Part shown: piece after piece, positions 7,380 to 17,257 of the stretch | How positions within the stretch are numbered: position 1 is the first letter of the stretch | How the letters are laid out: every line of letters starts with the position of its first letter | Assembly (NCBI RefSeq): GCF_001545155.1 | Contig: NZ_CP014226.1 | Location: 1,280,934 to 1,344,933 of the forward strand | Source: Halomonas chromatireducens | Lineage (GTDB): Bacteria; Pseudomonadota; Gammaproteobacteria; Pseudomonadales; Halomonadaceae | Reading direction: 5' to 3' | Length of the DNA: 64,000 nt | The notes under the pieces: generated by a model | Database searches by the model: none | What the model was told of the DNA's origin: nothing | Seen by the model: only the letters and a program-made list of their open reading frames with translations | Made by a program: the position numbers and the translations under genes

Positions 7380-9434
7380 TCAGAAGCGTGAGGCCATGCG
7401 GCGCTGAGTGAGCTCGGCATAGTCGGCGAGAATAGCGGCGGCCTCGGTCACCTGAACACGCTCTACGGGCTCTTCCTCGTCGTCTTCGTCGCGGGCATCG
7501 ATAAGCTCTTCGAGGAGGTCGAGGCCCAGGGCGTCACGGCGCTCGTTTTCCAGCGACAGTTGCTCGGCGTCCCGCGCCTCGACTTCACGCTGGCGCTGTT
7601 CACGATCGAGGCTCACGCTGGTGTGCTCCTCGCGCAGGCGCCGAGCCATGTCGGCGCGCTGCTCCAGAAAGACGAAGTTGGGGTGGGTGTCAGCACGCTC
7701 CCGGTGGCGTGAGCGCAAGGTCTCCAGGTACTCCCAGGGTTCGCCGTAGTGGCGATATTGCACTTCTTGAACGGTATCCCACTCCAGCGCGTTGTCCAGA
7801 CTGCTTTCGCCGATCCGCTCGGGATCCACCAGGTTGGGGAACAGTATGTCCGGCTCGACGCCGCGATGCTGGGTGCTCTCGCCGGAGATGCGGTAGAACT
7901 TGGCTCGGGTGAGCTTGATCTGGCCATGGCTGAGGTCACTCAGAGTCTGCACAGTACCCTTGCCGAAGGTGGCATTCCCCAGCACCAGGCCGCGGCCATA
8001 GTCCTGAATGGCCCCGGCAAAGATTTCCGATGCCGATGCCGACAGCCGGTTCACCAGTACCGCCAACGGGCCGTCGTAGAGCGTGCCGGCCTCGGTGTCG
8101 CCATAGAGGCTGATACGCCCACGCGCATCGCGCACCTGAACGGTGGGGCCGCGGTCGATGAACAGGCCGATCAGCGAGTTGGCTTCCTGCAGGGCGCCAC
8201 CGCCGTTGTTGCGCAGATCGAGCATGATGCCATCGATACCTTCCTCCTTGAGTCGCTCGACTTCACGGGCGACGTCACGGGTGGTGCTGCGGAACTCCTC
8301 CTCGCCGGCCTGCCAGGCATCGAAGTCGACATAGAAGGTGGGGATCTTGATCACGCCGATACGCTTCATGCCGTCGTCACGCTCGACTTCGATGATTTCT
8401 CCCTGGGCCGCCTGATCCTCGAGATCGACCGTATCGCGGGTGATCTCGACTTCGTGGGAGCGGGTCATGTCCATGGCTTCTGCCGGCACCACCTCCAGGC
8501 GCACCACGCTGCCCTTGGGCCCACGGATGAGATCCACGACCTCGTCCAGGCGCATGCCGACCACGTTGACGATCTCTTCGCCATCCTCCTGGCCGACGCC
8601 AATGATGCGGTCGGCCGGCTCCAGCACACCGGCGCGGTCCGCCGGGCCTCCGGGAACCAGGCTCGAGACCTTCACGTATTCGCCGTCGGACTGCAGCATG
8701 GCGCCGATGCCCTCCAGCGACAGGCGCATCTGGATGTCGAAGGATTCACCCTGGCGGGGGGATAGGTACTCGGTGTGGGGATCTATGCTGCTGGTCACTG
8801 CGGCCATGAACAGGCCAAAGACGTCTTCACCGTTGGTCTGGCGAAGCCGGGAGAGCTGCCCTTCATAGCGCTGGCGCAGGTTGGTCTCGACCTGTTCTTC
8901 GTCCTGGCCGGTGATATCGAGGGTCAGGGCAGCGTTCTTGAGCCGCTTGCGCCACAGCTCATCCAGTTCCTCCTGATTCTCGGCCCAGGGGGCCTCGCTG
9001 CGGTCGAGCTCGAGGCGCATATCGGTCTCATACGTGTAGCCGAGGCCCTCGTCGATCTTGTCCAGCAGCCACTCGAAGCGCGACTCGGCGCGATCGTGAT
9101 AGCGTTGATAGAGCTCATAGGCGGGGGCCAGCTCCCCCTCGAAGAGCATGTCGTCGATGCGCTCCTCGAGGTGACGAAAATCATCGACGTCACTGCCGAG
9201 CAGGAAGGCACGCTGTCCATCGAGTACATCGAGATAGCGCTCGAAGGCCACTCGCGACCACTCATCGTCAAGGGTGGCATCAGCATAGTGCCCATAGCGC
9301 AGCGAGTCGGCCACCTCTACCGCTGCTTGACGCTGGGCTTCGCTGGGCTGAATCTTCGCCAGCGCCACATTGCTGGTAAGCAATACAAGGGCCAGCAGTA
9401 TGGCTGAGTGCCGAATAACGGCTAGCAGGCTCAT
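7380..9434 (-). CDS. prc: Tail-specific (carboxy-terminal processing) protease Prc
   Basis: From the ATG at 9434 the product has 684 residues, close to E. coli Prc (682). A signal peptide (MSLLAVIRHSAILLALVLL...) places it in the periplasm. A PDZ domain spans about 239-316. The S41 protease domain has the catalytic serine in SASASEIF (about residue 468) and lysine in TFGKGTVQ (about 492). The family trims or degrades proteins with exposed nonpolar C-termini and acts on penicillin-binding proteins and peptidoglycan hydrolases. A longer reading to 9536 adds an unlikely extension before the signal peptide. Confidence 0.95.
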   Translation of the reverse strand: MSLLAVIRHSAILLALVLLTSNVALAKIQPSEAQRQAAVEVADSLRYGHYADATLDDEWSRVAFERYLDVLDGQRAFLLGSDVDDFRHLEERIDDMLFEGELAPAYELYQRYHDRAESRFEWLLDKIDEGLGYTYETDMRLELDRSEAPWAENQEELDELWRKRLKNAALTLDITGQDEEQVETNLRQRYEGQLSRLRQTNGEDVFGLFMAAVTSSIDPHTEYLSPRQGESFDIQMRLSLEGIGAMLQSDGEYVKVSSLVPGGPADRAGVLEPADRIIGVGQEDGEEIVNVVGMRLDEVVDLIRGPKGSVVRLEVVPAEAMDMTRSHEVEITRDTVDLEDQAAQGEIIEVERDDGMKRIGVIKIPTFYVDFDAWQAGEEEFRSTTRDVAREVERLKEEGIDGIMLDLRNNGGGALQEANSLIGLFIDRGPTVQVRDARGRISLYGDTEAGTLYDGPLAVLVNRLSASASEIFAGAIQDYGRGLVLGNATFGKGTVQTLSDLSHGQIKLTRAKFYRISGESTQHRGVEPDILFPNLVDPERIGESSLDNALEWDTVQEVQYRHYGEPWEYLETLRSRHRERADTHPNFVFLEQRADMARRLREEHTSVSLDREQRQREVEARDAEQLSLENERRDALGLDLLEELIDARDEDDEEEPVERVQVTEAAAILADYAELTQRRMASRF

Positions 9435-9562
9435 CAATGAAGCACTCCCGGTTTCGTGTAAACTTCCTTCCCTAGACACGCGCAAGGCTTGCGAGTTGCA
9501 AAGGACGACACGGTATTGTAGCAGTTGTCTCGTCAACCACAGACCCCCTGAAGAGGATTCTC

Positions 9563-10882
9563 ATGTCACAGGAAGCCCGCATTGAGCGTCTGCTCGACTT
9601 TCTGCAGCGCTCGCCGACCCCTTGGCACGCCGTATCGGTCATGGCCGAGCGGCTAGAGGCCGCCGGCTTCCGTCGACTGGACGAGTCACACCCCTGGCAG
9701 CTGGCGGCCGGGGAGCGATTTTATGTTACCCGCAACGACTCCTCCATCGTTGCCATACAGCTACCCCGGGAGGGGCTCGACGCCCTGCGCATGATCGGTG
9801 CCCATACCGACAGCCCTGGTCTGAGGCTAAAGCCCAATGCTGCCCAGACATCGATGGCTGGCTGGCTGCAGCTGGGTGTCGAGCTCTACGGCGGGGCGTT
9901 GCTAGCCCCCTGGTTCGACCGTGACCTGGGCCTGGCGGGGCGCGTACATCTGCGCCGGGCCGATGGCCGGCTGGAAGGGTTGCTGCTGCATGTCGACCGT
10001 CCTGTGGCGACGATCCCCAGCCTGGCGATCCATCTGGATCGAGAAGCCAATAACGGACGAGCGCTGAACGCCCAGACCCAGATGGCGCCGGTCTTCCTCC
10101 AGGGGGGCGAGAAGGCCGATCTCACGCGGCTGCTGCTGGAGTGGCTCGATGCCCAGCATGACATCGGGGACGCGGAGATTCTCGATTTCGAGCTGGCGCT
10201 CTTCGATACCCAGCCTCCGGCGCGGGTGGGGGTGAGGGGCGAACTGATCGCCAGTGCCCGGCTGGACAACCTGCTCTCCTGCTTCATCGGCCTGGAGGCG
10301 CTGCTCGAGTCGGATGGAGCCCAGGGTGTCGTGCTGGTCTCCAACGACCACGAGGAGGTTGGCAGTGCCAGCGCCTGCGGCGCCCAGGGCCCCTTCCTGG
10401 GTGATGTCCTGCGCCGCATCAATGCCCAGCTCGGCGATGTGGGCGGGGCGGGGGAGGGGAAAGACGAGAGCTTCATCCGGCTGATCCAGGCCTCGCGCAT
10501 GATCTCCTGCGACAACGCCCATGCCCTGCACCCCAACTTCACCGACAAGCACGATGCAGCCCATGGGCCGGCCCTGAACGGCGGTCCGGTGATCAAGGTC
10601 AATGCCAACCAGCGCTATGCCACGAACAGTGCCACCTCGGCGCTGTTCCGCGACCTGTGCCACGAGGCCGGGGTTCCGGTCCAGGTTTTTGCTACCCGCG
10701 CCGACATGGGCTGTGGCAGCACCATCGGGCCGATTACCGCCACCGAACTGGGTGTGCCGACGCTGGACGTGGGCGTCCCCCAGTGGGCCATGCACTCGAT
10801 TCGGGAGACCGCCGGCGCCCAGGACGTGGAATACCTGACGCGGGCGCTCGTTGCCTTCTGCAATCGCGCAGAGCTGGCCTGA
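9563..10882 (+). CDS. apeB: M18-family aminopeptidase (aspartyl aminopeptidase type)
   Basis: The 439-residue length and the segments SPTPWHAV, IGAHTDSPGLRLK, NDHEEVGSASACGAQG and FTDKHDA are characteristic of M18 zinc aminopeptidases. The His, Asp and Glu residues in these motifs bind the two metals. The family removes N-terminal acidic residues from peptides in the cytoplasm. It is divergent from prc, and a strong terminator follows. Confidence 0.93.
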   Translation: MSQEARIERLLDFLQRSPTPWHAVSVMAERLEAAGFRRLDESHPWQLAAGERFYVTRNDSSIVAIQLPREGLDALRMIGAHTDSPGLRLKPNAAQTSMAGWLQLGVELYGGALLAPWFDRDLGLAGRVHLRRADGRLEGLLLHVDRPVATIPSLAIHLDREANNGRALNAQTQMAPVFLQGGEKADLTRLLLEWLDAQHDIGDAEILDFELALFDTQPPARVGVRGELIASARLDNLLSCFIGLEALLESDGAQGVVLVSNDHEEVGSASACGAQGPFLGDVLRRINAQLGDVGGAGEGKDESFIRLIQASRMISCDNAHALHPNFTDKHDAAHGPALNGGPVIKVNANQRYATNSATSALFRDLCHEAGVPVQVFATRADMGCGSTIGPITATELGVPTLDVGVPQWAMHSIRETAGAQDVEYLTRALVAFCNRAELA

Positions 10883-10944
10883 GCGACGTACGGGAGGCAC
10901 CGGTCCTGCTCCCGGATCTCAAATGTCGAGGATACTTGCCATAC

Positions 10945-10974
10945 AAAAACCCGGCGCCAATGGCGCCGGGTTTT
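10945..10974. terminator. Intrinsic terminator after apeB
   Basis: A symmetrical hairpin (CCCGGCGCC / GGCGCCGGG) is flanked by AAAAA on the left and TTTT on the right, so it can work in both directions: for apeB and for the tRNA-Met on the other strand. Confidence 0.88.
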
Positions 10975-10981
10975 CGGTATC

Positions 10982-11058
10982 TGGTGGCTACGCCCTGATT
11001 CGAACAGGGGACCCCATCATTATGAGTGATGTGCTCTAACCAGCTGAGCTACGTAGCC
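10982..11058 (-). tRNA. tRNA-Met (CAT), elongator, second copy
   Basis: The reverse complement is identical over all 77 bases to the tRNA-Met at 2755-2831, including the CCA end. Anticodon CAT. The two copies form an inverted pair about 8 kb apart. Confidence 0.97.
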
Positions 11059-11111
11059 ATTCAACGGAGGCGAAGTTTACGGATTCGCCTCCGGCAGGTC
11101 AAGGTTTGTGG

Positions 11112-12203
11112 TTACACATTGAAGCGGAAGTGGATCACATCGCCATCCTTGACCACGTACTCCTTGCCTTCCAGGCGCCATTTGCCGGCATCCTTGGCGC
11201 CCTGCTCGCCGCCGAGGGTGACGAAGTCGTCATAGGCGATGACCTCGGCGCGGATGAAACCCTTCTGGAAGTCGGTATGGATCACCCCGGCGGCTTCCGG
11301 GGCAGTGGCGCCTACCTTGACCGTCCAGGCGCGGACTTCCTTCACCCCGGCGGTGAAATAGGTCTGCAGGCCGAGCAGGCCGTAGCCCGCGCGGATCACC
11401 CGGTCGAGCCCCGGCTCCTCCATGCCCATCTCGTCGAGGAACATGGCGCGTTCATCGTCGTCCAGCTCGGCGATCTCCGCCTCCAGCTGGTTGCACACCG
11501 GCACTACCACGGCGTCTTCCTCGGCGGCGATCTCACGCACCACGTCGAGGTAGGGATTGGCCTCGAAGCCGTCTTCGTTGACGTTGGCGATGTACATGGT
11601 CGGCTTGAGCGTCAGGAAGCCAAAGCTCTTGAGCTGGCGCTGCTCGTCATCGTCGAGGCCGAAGCTGCGCAGCGGCTGGCCTTCCGCCAGGTGGGGCTGG
11701 ATGCGCTCCAGGATGGCCTTGGTGGCGATGGCCTCCTTGTCACCGCCCTTGGCGACACGTACCAGACGCTGGATGGCCCGCTCGACGGTATCGAGGTCGG
11801 CCAGGGCCAGCTCCATGTTGATGATCTCGATATCGGCCCGTGGGTCGACCTGGTTGGCCACGTGGATGACGTTGTCGTTGTCGAAGCAACGTACCACATG
11901 GGCGATGGCCTGGGTCTCGCGGATATTGGCCAGGAACTTGTTTCCCAGGCCCTCGCCCTTGGAAGCGCCCGCCACCAGGCCGGCGATATCCACGAATTCC
12001 ATGGTAGTGGGCAACACCTTCTGCGGCTTGACGATGGCGGCCAGCGCATCGAGGCGTGGGTCCGGCATCGGCACGATGCCCACATTGGGCTCGATGGTGC
12101 AGAAGGGAAAGTTCTCGGCATCGATGCCGGACTTGGTCAGGGCGTTGAAGAGGGTGGACTTGCCGACGTTGGGCAGGCCGACGATACCGCAGTTGAAACC
12201 CAT
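11112..12203 (-). CDS. ychF: Ribosome-associated ATPase YchF (Obg family)
   Basis: A 363-residue protein starting [22 protein letters not shown], which contains the P-loop of Obg-like GTPases. YchF/OLA1 proteins bind ATP rather than GTP. The C-terminus, with [20 protein letters not shown] and [13 protein letters not shown], is the TGS domain. The family interacts with ribosomes and is linked to the oxidative stress response. It is followed upstream by pth, a pairing seen in many gammaproteobacteria. Confidence 0.96.
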   Translation of the reverse strand: MGFNCGIVGLPNVGKSTLFNALTKSGIDAENFPFCTIEPNVGIVPMPDPRLDALAAIVKPQKVLPTTMEFVDIAGLVAGASKGEGLGNKFLANIRETQAIAHVVRCFDNDNVIHVANQVDPRADIEIINMELALADLDTVERAIQRLVRVAKGGDKEAIATKAILERIQPHLAEGQPLRSFGLDDDEQRQLKSFGFLTLKPTMYIANVNEDGFEANPYLDVVREIAAEEDAVVVPVCNQLEAEIAELDDDERAMFLDEMGMEEPGLDRVIRAGYGLLGLQTYFTAGVKEVRAWTVKVGATAPEAAGVIHTDFQKGFIRAEVIAYDDFVTLGGEQGAKDAGKWRLEGKEYVVKDGDVIHFRFNV

Positions 12204-12242
12204 GATGATGTCCTGAAAGTGATGGCGAAAATGGCGTCGGGG

Positions 12243-12827
12243 TCAGCCCTTGAAGCTGTGCAGCCGGCTCATGGCGCGGGCCCACTCCCCGTTGATGGCC
12301 AGCGGCAGGGTGGCCAGGCATTCGCCGATGGCGCCGCCGATGGCACCGAGCTCGGCCTTGCCGGGTCGGCCCAGAACGTAATTGGTGACCTGACGTGAGT
12401 CGCCGGGATGGCCGATGCCGATACGCAGGCGATGGAAACTCTTGTCGTTACCCAGGGCGCTGATGATATCGCGCAGGCCGTTGTGTCCGCCGTGACCGCC
12501 GCCCTGCTTGTAGCGGGCTGCGCCGGGTGGAATGTCCAGCTCGTCATGGGCCACCAGCAGTTCGTCGGGGGCGATCTTGTAGAACTGACACAGGGCCGCC
12601 ACGGCGGCACCGCTGCGGTTCATGAAGGTCGTAGGCTCGAGCAGATGCAGGTCGTGCCCATCGAGCATTACCTTGGCATAGAGGCCCAGGACCTTCTTCT
12701 CCGGGCGCAGCTCGGTACCGGCCTGGCGTGCCAGGATTTCCACCAGCCAGGCGCCGGCATTGTGACGGGTCTCTGCATAGTCGTCACCGGGATTGCCCAG
12801 CCCGATGATCGCTTTCACCTGGGGCAT
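12243..12827 (-). CDS. pth: Peptidyl-tRNA hydrolase
   Basis: A 194-residue protein with GLGNPGDDYAETRHNAG near the N-terminus (including the catalytic histidine), FMNRSG, and HDELDIPPG followed by GGHGGHNGLRD, all hallmarks of bacterial Pth. It frees tRNA from peptidyl-tRNAs that drop off the ribosome. It lies between rplY and ychF on the same strand, the usual arrangement. Confidence 0.96.
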   Translation of the reverse strand: MPQVKAIIGLGNPGDDYAETRHNAGAWLVEILARQAGTELRPEKKVLGLYAKVMLDGHDLHLLEPTTFMNRSGAAVAALCQFYKIAPDELLVAHDELDIPPGAARYKQGGGHGGHNGLRDIISALGNDKSFHRLRIGIGHPGDSRQVTNYVLGRPGKAELGAIGGAIGECLATLPLAINGEWARAMSRLHSFKG

Positions 12828-12838
12828 GCGGGGTCTCC

Positions 12839-12864
12839 AAAAAAAACAAGCGCCGTAGCGCTTG
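12839..12864 (-). terminator. Intrinsic terminator between rplY and pth
   Basis: On the minus strand, CAAGCGC and GCGCTTG pair around TACG and are followed by a run of eight Ts. It would reduce read-through from rplY into pth. A second GC hairpin lies just upstream of it (about 12880-12901). Confidence 0.78.
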
Positions 12865-12910
12865 GTCGGGTCGGGAAGGGGCCGCCGCAGGGCGGCCCCG
12901 ACAGGGCCGG

Positions 12911-13555
12911 TTATTCGGCCGCGCCTTCGCCTTCCTCGCCTTCACCTTCCTCGCCTTCGGCATCTTCACCGCGCACCTTGGGCTTGCTGATGGTCAGCAC
13001 GGCGTTGTCGTGATCGGCGCCGTGGGAGAGCTCGACAAGCGTCACACCGGCCGGGACCTTGAGGTCGGAGAGGTGCAGGGTAGTGCCCAGCGTGACCTCG
13101 GCGATGTCGACTTCCAGGAAGTCGGGCAGGTCCTTGGGCAGGCAGCTGATCTCGATCTCGTTGGAGAGGATGTGCAGCTCGCCGCCCTCGTCCTTGATGC
13201 CCTTGGACTTCTCTTCGCCCACGACATGCAGCGGCACGCGAATGGTGATTTCGTGGGTGGCATCCACGCGCAGGAAGTCGGCGTGGGTGACCAGCGGCTT
13301 GTACGGGTGGCGCTGGAGATCGCGCACGACGACCTGCTGCTTCTTGCCGTCGACGACCAGGTTGAGTACCGAGGAGAAGAAGGTTTCGTCTTCGATGGCC
13401 TTGTAGAAGGCGGCCTTCTCGACGGAGATCGGCTGCGGCGCCTGCTCGCCACCATAGATGATGGCCGGCACCTGAAGGTTCTCACGACGCAGGCGGCGGC
13501 TCGCACCTTTCCCCAGGTCGTTGCGAACGCTGGCATTGAGAGTGAAATCGGACAT
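12911..13555 (-). CDS. rplY: 50S ribosomal protein L25 (CTC/TL5 form)
   Basis: From the ATG at 13555 the product has 214 residues. The N-terminal domain ([20 protein letters not shown] and on) binds 5S rRNA. The second beta domain makes this the longer CTC/TL5 form. The C-terminus is very acidic ([19 protein letters not shown]). It lies between prs and pth, a conserved order. Confidence 0.95.
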   Translation of the reverse strand: MSDFTLNASVRNDLGKGASRRLRRENLQVPAIIYGGEQAPQPISVEKAAFYKAIEDETFFSSVLNLVVDGKKQQVVVRDLQRHPYKPLVTHADFLRVDATHEITIRVPLHVVGEEKSKGIKDEGGELHILSNEIEISCLPKDLPDFLEVDIAEVTLGTTLHLSDLKVPAGVTLVELSHGADHDNAVLTISKPKVRGEDAEGEEGEGEEGEGAAE

Positions 13556-13674
13556 GATGTTGCCTCTTGCTTGAGATAAGGAAATCACGGCGGCCCGCGA
13601 CCTGACCACCGCGTTTCCGAAAGCCCCGTGGGGCACTTTTCCGACGCCCTGTTCTTGCTGAAAGTCGCTGAGAC

Positions 13675-14841
13675 TCAGTGGAACATGGCGCTGACGGATT
13701 CTTCATTGCTGACACGACGAATCGCCTCGGCGATCAGACCGGCTACGCTGAGCTGGCGGATCTTGCCACTGCGGCGAGCCACGTCGGACAGCGGGATGGT
13801 ATCGGTGACGACCACTTCGTCGAGCACCGACCCGGTGATGTTGTCCACTGCAGGGCCGGAGAGGATCGGGTGGGTGGCATAGGCCACCACACGGCGAGCG
13901 CCATGGGCCTTGAGTGCGTCGCCGGCCTTGCACAGGGTGCCGGCGGTATCGATCATGTCGTCGACCACCACGCAGGTACGGTTCTCGATCTCGCCGATGA
14001 TATGCATCACCTGGGCCTGGTTGGCCTGGGGACGGCGCTTGTCGATGATGGCGAGATCGGCATTGAGCTGCTTGGCGATGGCGCTGCCCGAAATCGACCC
14101 CATGCCGGCAGAAGCGATGACCGCAGCCTTGGCCGGACCACCCCGCTGGCGACCGGTCGCGGCATAGGCCATGTCAATGAAGAACTTTCCGGCGCCGGTG
14201 CTCTCGAGAAAAGCACCAAACAGCACAAAGATAAAGATATAGGTGGCTGCCACACCCAGCGGCAGGCCGAAGATCCCTTCCTGTCCCAGGTAGAGCTGTC
14301 CGGCAACCCGATCCAGGTTGTAGCCACGGTGTTCGAGGATGCCCGGCATGAACTGCCCCAGCCAGGGCAGCTCACCGCGAGGGCCGGCGAAGGCGTAGAC
14401 AATGGCCAGGGCGCCAATCAGCGTCATGCCGAAGCCCACCGCTCTACGGCTGGCCTCCAGCACCGTCAACGTGGCGATACAGCCGACAAGGATATCGGTC
14501 TGGCTCCAGAAGCCCGCGCGGCTGATGATCTCGTCCAGGTAGAGCACCAGATAGCCACCCGTGACCAGGGCGCCGGCGAAGAACATGGCATCGATGAGCC
14601 AGCCCAGGATACCGCGTTTGCGGCCGGGCCCGAACACCGGAAACATCAGGAAAGCCAGCATCATGATCAGCATCAGGTGGATGCTGCGCTGGTAGAAGAG
14701 GCCCAGCGGCTGGATGCCCGCCGAGTAAAGCTGGAAGAGGGAAAGCCCCACCGCCACGATGGTGATCAACCACAGGACGAAGCGGGGCTGGATGGCGTTG
14801 CCACCCGGCATCACCACCGGTGGGTTTGTGGACTCGCTCAT
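13675..14841 (-). pseudogene. prs: Chimeric ORF: TRAP transporter fused permease N-terminus joined to ribose-phosphate pyrophosphokinase C-terminus
   Basis: One open frame of 388 codons joins two unrelated proteins. Residues 1 to about 253 are the start of a fused TRAP permease: several membrane segments and the motif [20 protein letters not shown]. From [19 protein letters not shown] onward (about 135 residues) it is the C-terminal part of Prs, with the PRPP-binding loop [11 protein letters not shown]. About 180 N-terminal residues of Prs are missing, including its ATP-binding region. The two halves share GCCATCGCCAA at 14072-14082, which encodes the last common residues AIA. The prs half sits correctly upstream of rplY; the TRAP half sits correctly after DUF1850. 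Neither half should work as shown. Confidence 0.9.
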
Positions 14842-14871
14842 GGATTCCTCGTCAGACGTCGTCTGGCTAGC

Positions 14872-15387
14872 TCAGTTGTCGAGCATGTTGAGTTGAATGG
14901 TGACACGCTGGCCCGCGGCTATATCGCTGAGGCTGATCCGGTTTGTCTCACCGTCGCGCTGCCATACTAAACGATGATCGACCTCAGGTGAGCCAACGCG
15001 CAAGACATAGCGGTTGCCGGGTACGGGTTCGTGGATATTCTCGATCCAATAGCCGCCCTTCCCGTCGGAGACCTGCTCACCCCGCCCCTGGGAGTGTCCG
15101 AGGCCCGCGGCAAAATCGGGCTGATGGCTGCGCTCGAGCTCCATCCGGCCCTGGTGATGTCGATAGCAGTCGAGTACCGGGAAATGCCTGACGGAGTGGT
15201 TCCAGCCCAGGCACCAGCGGTCACCCTCCGGCATCGGGACGCGCAACAGCAACTCATCCTCGACGCTTCGCACCTCGAGCCACTGGCCACCAGCTGCCAC
15301 TGCCGGGCCAAACCATAACGCCCACAGCATCAGGGCGGACAACGTGGTCCGCCCTGATGCCATGGCTTGGCGCACTCCGGGACGCAT
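14872..15387 (-). CDS. DUF1850 protein of a TRAP transporter locus
   Basis: A 171-residue protein with an N-terminal signal segment (ALMLWALWFGPAVAAGG) and a beta-rich body containing WNHSVRHFPVLDCY and GQWLEVRSVEDELLLRVPM, typical of DUF1850. Such proteins are found between the TAXI receptor and the fused permease of TRAP transporters, as here. Their function is not established. The start at 15387 has AGGAAA upstream; an ATG at 15363 is also possible. Confidence 0.8.
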   Translation of the reverse strand: MRPGVRQAMASGRTTLSALMLWALWFGPAVAAGGQWLEVRSVEDELLLRVPMPEGDRWCLGWNHSVRHFPVLDCYRHHQGRMELERSHQPDFAAGLGHSQGRGEQVSDGKGGYWIENIHEPVPGNRYVLRVGSPEVDHRLVWQRDGETNRISLSDIAAGQRVTIQLNMLDN

Positions 15388-15419
15388 GGTTTCCTGTCCC
15401 TGGCGTCAACTTTGCGTCA

Positions 15420-15779
15420 TCACGGACGCAGGTCGTCCGGGATATCGGCCTCGATTTCCTCGAAGTAGCGAATGGCACCGGGGTGCAGCGGCACCGGAGT
15501 GGACTCCATGGTGAACTCCACGGTGGTGTCGTTGGCCGCCGGGTGCACGGCGATCAGGTCATCGGTACGCTCGAACAGCAGCTTGGTGAGTTCGTAGGCC
15601 AGATCCTCGTCCATGTCGGAATTGACGACCAGGACATTGGGGATACTGATGGTCTGCACTGCCTCGTCCATGCCGTCGTACATGCCGGCACGCAGCTCAT
15701 AGGCGGCAAACACCGGTTCTGCTTCACGGGCGTTCTCGATCTCTTCGTCCGAGAAACCGATCAGGCGAATGTCGCGGGT
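15420..15779 (-). pseudogene. TAXI-family TRAP transporter solute receptor, C-terminal fragment
   Basis: About 119 codons remain, from TRDIRLIGFSDEEIENA to the stop, with NVLVVNSDMDEDLAYELTKLLF and VPLHPGAIRYFEE, the typical end of TAXI receptors. A normal member has over 300 residues and an export signal; both are missing. The reading frame stops matching at about 15780, where a regulator fragment on the other strand begins. In an intact locus the receptor would bind a small organic solute for the permease. Confidence 0.82.
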
Positions 15780-15780
15780 A

Positions 15781-15897
15781 GCCGGCGAACAGCTGTCGAG
15801 TACCTATGCCATGGCCGGGCGGCTGGGCATCAGTCAGCCCAGTGTCGTGCGCAAGCTGCAGCGCCATGGGTTACGTATCGAACGCATCCATCGCTAG
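15781..15897 (+). pseudogene. C-terminal helix-turn-helix fragment of a regulator (TyrR/Fis-like)
   Basis: The frame encodes 38 residues ending in a TAG. It includes YAMAGRLGISQPSVVRKL and then [12 protein letters not shown], which resembles the C-terminal DNA-binding helix-turn-helix of TyrR-like sigma-54-type regulators. No upstream part of such a protein is present; to the left of 15781 the sequence belongs to the TAXI receptor. It overlaps the convergent accC stop by four bases. Confidence 0.6.
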
Positions 15898-17228
15898 CGC
15901 TTCTTCTCCAGGTAGTGGATGTTGACGCCGCCCTGTTGGAAGTAGCCGTCGCGAACCAGATCCTTGTGCAGATCGATATTGGTCTTGATGCCTTCCACCA
16001 GGAGTTCGTCGAGTCCATTGCGCATGCGCGTCAGGGCGATCTCCCGGCTGTCGCCCCAGGTGATCAGCTTGCCGATCAGCGAGTCGTAGTGGGGCGGTAC
16101 CGTATAGCCGGTATAGAGATGCGAGTCCATGCGCACACCGAGGCCGCCGGGGGGGTGGTAGAGCGTCACCTTGCCCGGGGAGGGCATGAAGGTGCGCGCA
16201 TCCTCGGCGTTGATGCGGCACTCGAAGGCGTGCCCATGGATCTTGACGTCTTCCTGAGCGATCGACAGCGGCAGGCCGGAAGCGATGCGAAGCTGCTCGC
16301 GTACGATATCGACCCCCGTCACCATTTCGGTGACCGGATGCTCCACCTGGACACGGGTGTTCATCTCGATGAAGAAGAATTCGCCGTCCTCGTAGAGAAA
16401 CTCGAAGGTTCCGGCACCGCGATAGTTGATCTCGATGCAGGCCTGCCGGCACGCTTCCAGTACCCGGGCGCGTGCCTCAGGGTCGATACCGGGCGCAGGG
16501 GCCTCTTCCAGTACCTTCTGGTGGCGTCGCTGCAGCGAGCAGTCGCGGTCAAAGAGGTGGATGGCGTTGCCCTGGCCGTCGGCCAGCACCTGAACCTCGA
16601 CATGGCGCGGCTTCTCGAGAAACTTCTCCATGTAGACGGTACCGTCCCCGAAAGAGGAGTGCGCCTCGGTGCGTGTCACGTTGACGGCGGAAAGCAGGTG
16701 GGCCTCGGTGTGTACCACGCGCATGCCGCGACCGCCACCGCCGGCGGCGGCCTTGATGATCACCGGGTAACCTATGCGTCGAGCGATGGCGATGATCTCG
16801 CCTTCGTCATCGCCCAGCGGGCCGTCCGAGCCGGGTACCGTCGGCACGCCGGCGATCTGCATCGCCTCGATGGCGCTGACCTTGTCGCCCATCAGCCGAA
16901 TGGTCTCGGCCCGGGGCCCGATAAAGACGAAACCGGAGCGTTCCACCTGCTCGGCAAAGTTGGCGTTCTCGGAGAGAAAGCCGTAGCCGGGGTGTATGGC
17001 GCTGGAATCGGTGACCTCCGCAGCGCTGATCAACGCCGGGATGTTCAAATAGGACTGTGCCGAGGAAGCCGGCCCGATACACACGGCCTCGTCGGCCAGT
17101 CGCACGTGCATCAGTTCACGGTCTGCCTTGGAGTGAACGGCCACGGTCTTGATGCCCAGCTCCTTGCAGGCACGCAGGATACGCAGAGCGATCTCGCCGC
17201 GGTTGGCGATGAGAACCTTGTCCAGCAT
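15894..17228 (-). CDS. accC: Biotin carboxylase subunit of acetyl-CoA carboxylase
   Basis: A 444-residue ATP-grasp enzyme starting [17 protein letters not shown]. The glycine-rich ATP loop [14 protein letters not shown], the [14 protein letters not shown] catalytic segment and the C-terminal domain are intact. It carboxylates biotin on AccB in the first step of fatty acid synthesis. It follows accB by about 30 bases on the same strand, and the two are probably one operon. Confidence 0.97.
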   Translation of the reverse strand: MLDKVLIANRGEIALRILRACKELGIKTVAVHSKADRELMHVRLADEAVCIGPASSAQSYLNIPALISAAEVTDSSAIHPGYGFLSENANFAEQVERSGFVFIGPRAETIRLMGDKVSAIEAMQIAGVPTVPGSDGPLGDDEGEIIAIARRIGYPVIIKAAAGGGGRGMRVVHTEAHLLSAVNVTRTEAHSSFGDGTVYMEKFLEKPRHVEVQVLADGQGNAIHLFDRDCSLQRRHQKVLEEAPAPGIDPEARARVLEACRQACIEINYRGAGTFEFLYEDGEFFFIEMNTRVQVEHPVTEMVTGVDIVREQLRIASGLPLSIAQEDVKIHGHAFECRINAEDARTFMPSPGKVTLYHPPGGLGVRMDSHLYTGYTVPPHYDSLIGKLITWGDSREIALTRMRNGLDELLVEGIKTNIDLHKDLVRDGYFQQGGVNIHYLEKKR

Positions 17229-17257
17229 GATGAAGTCCGCCAGTTCTGGGTGAAAGA

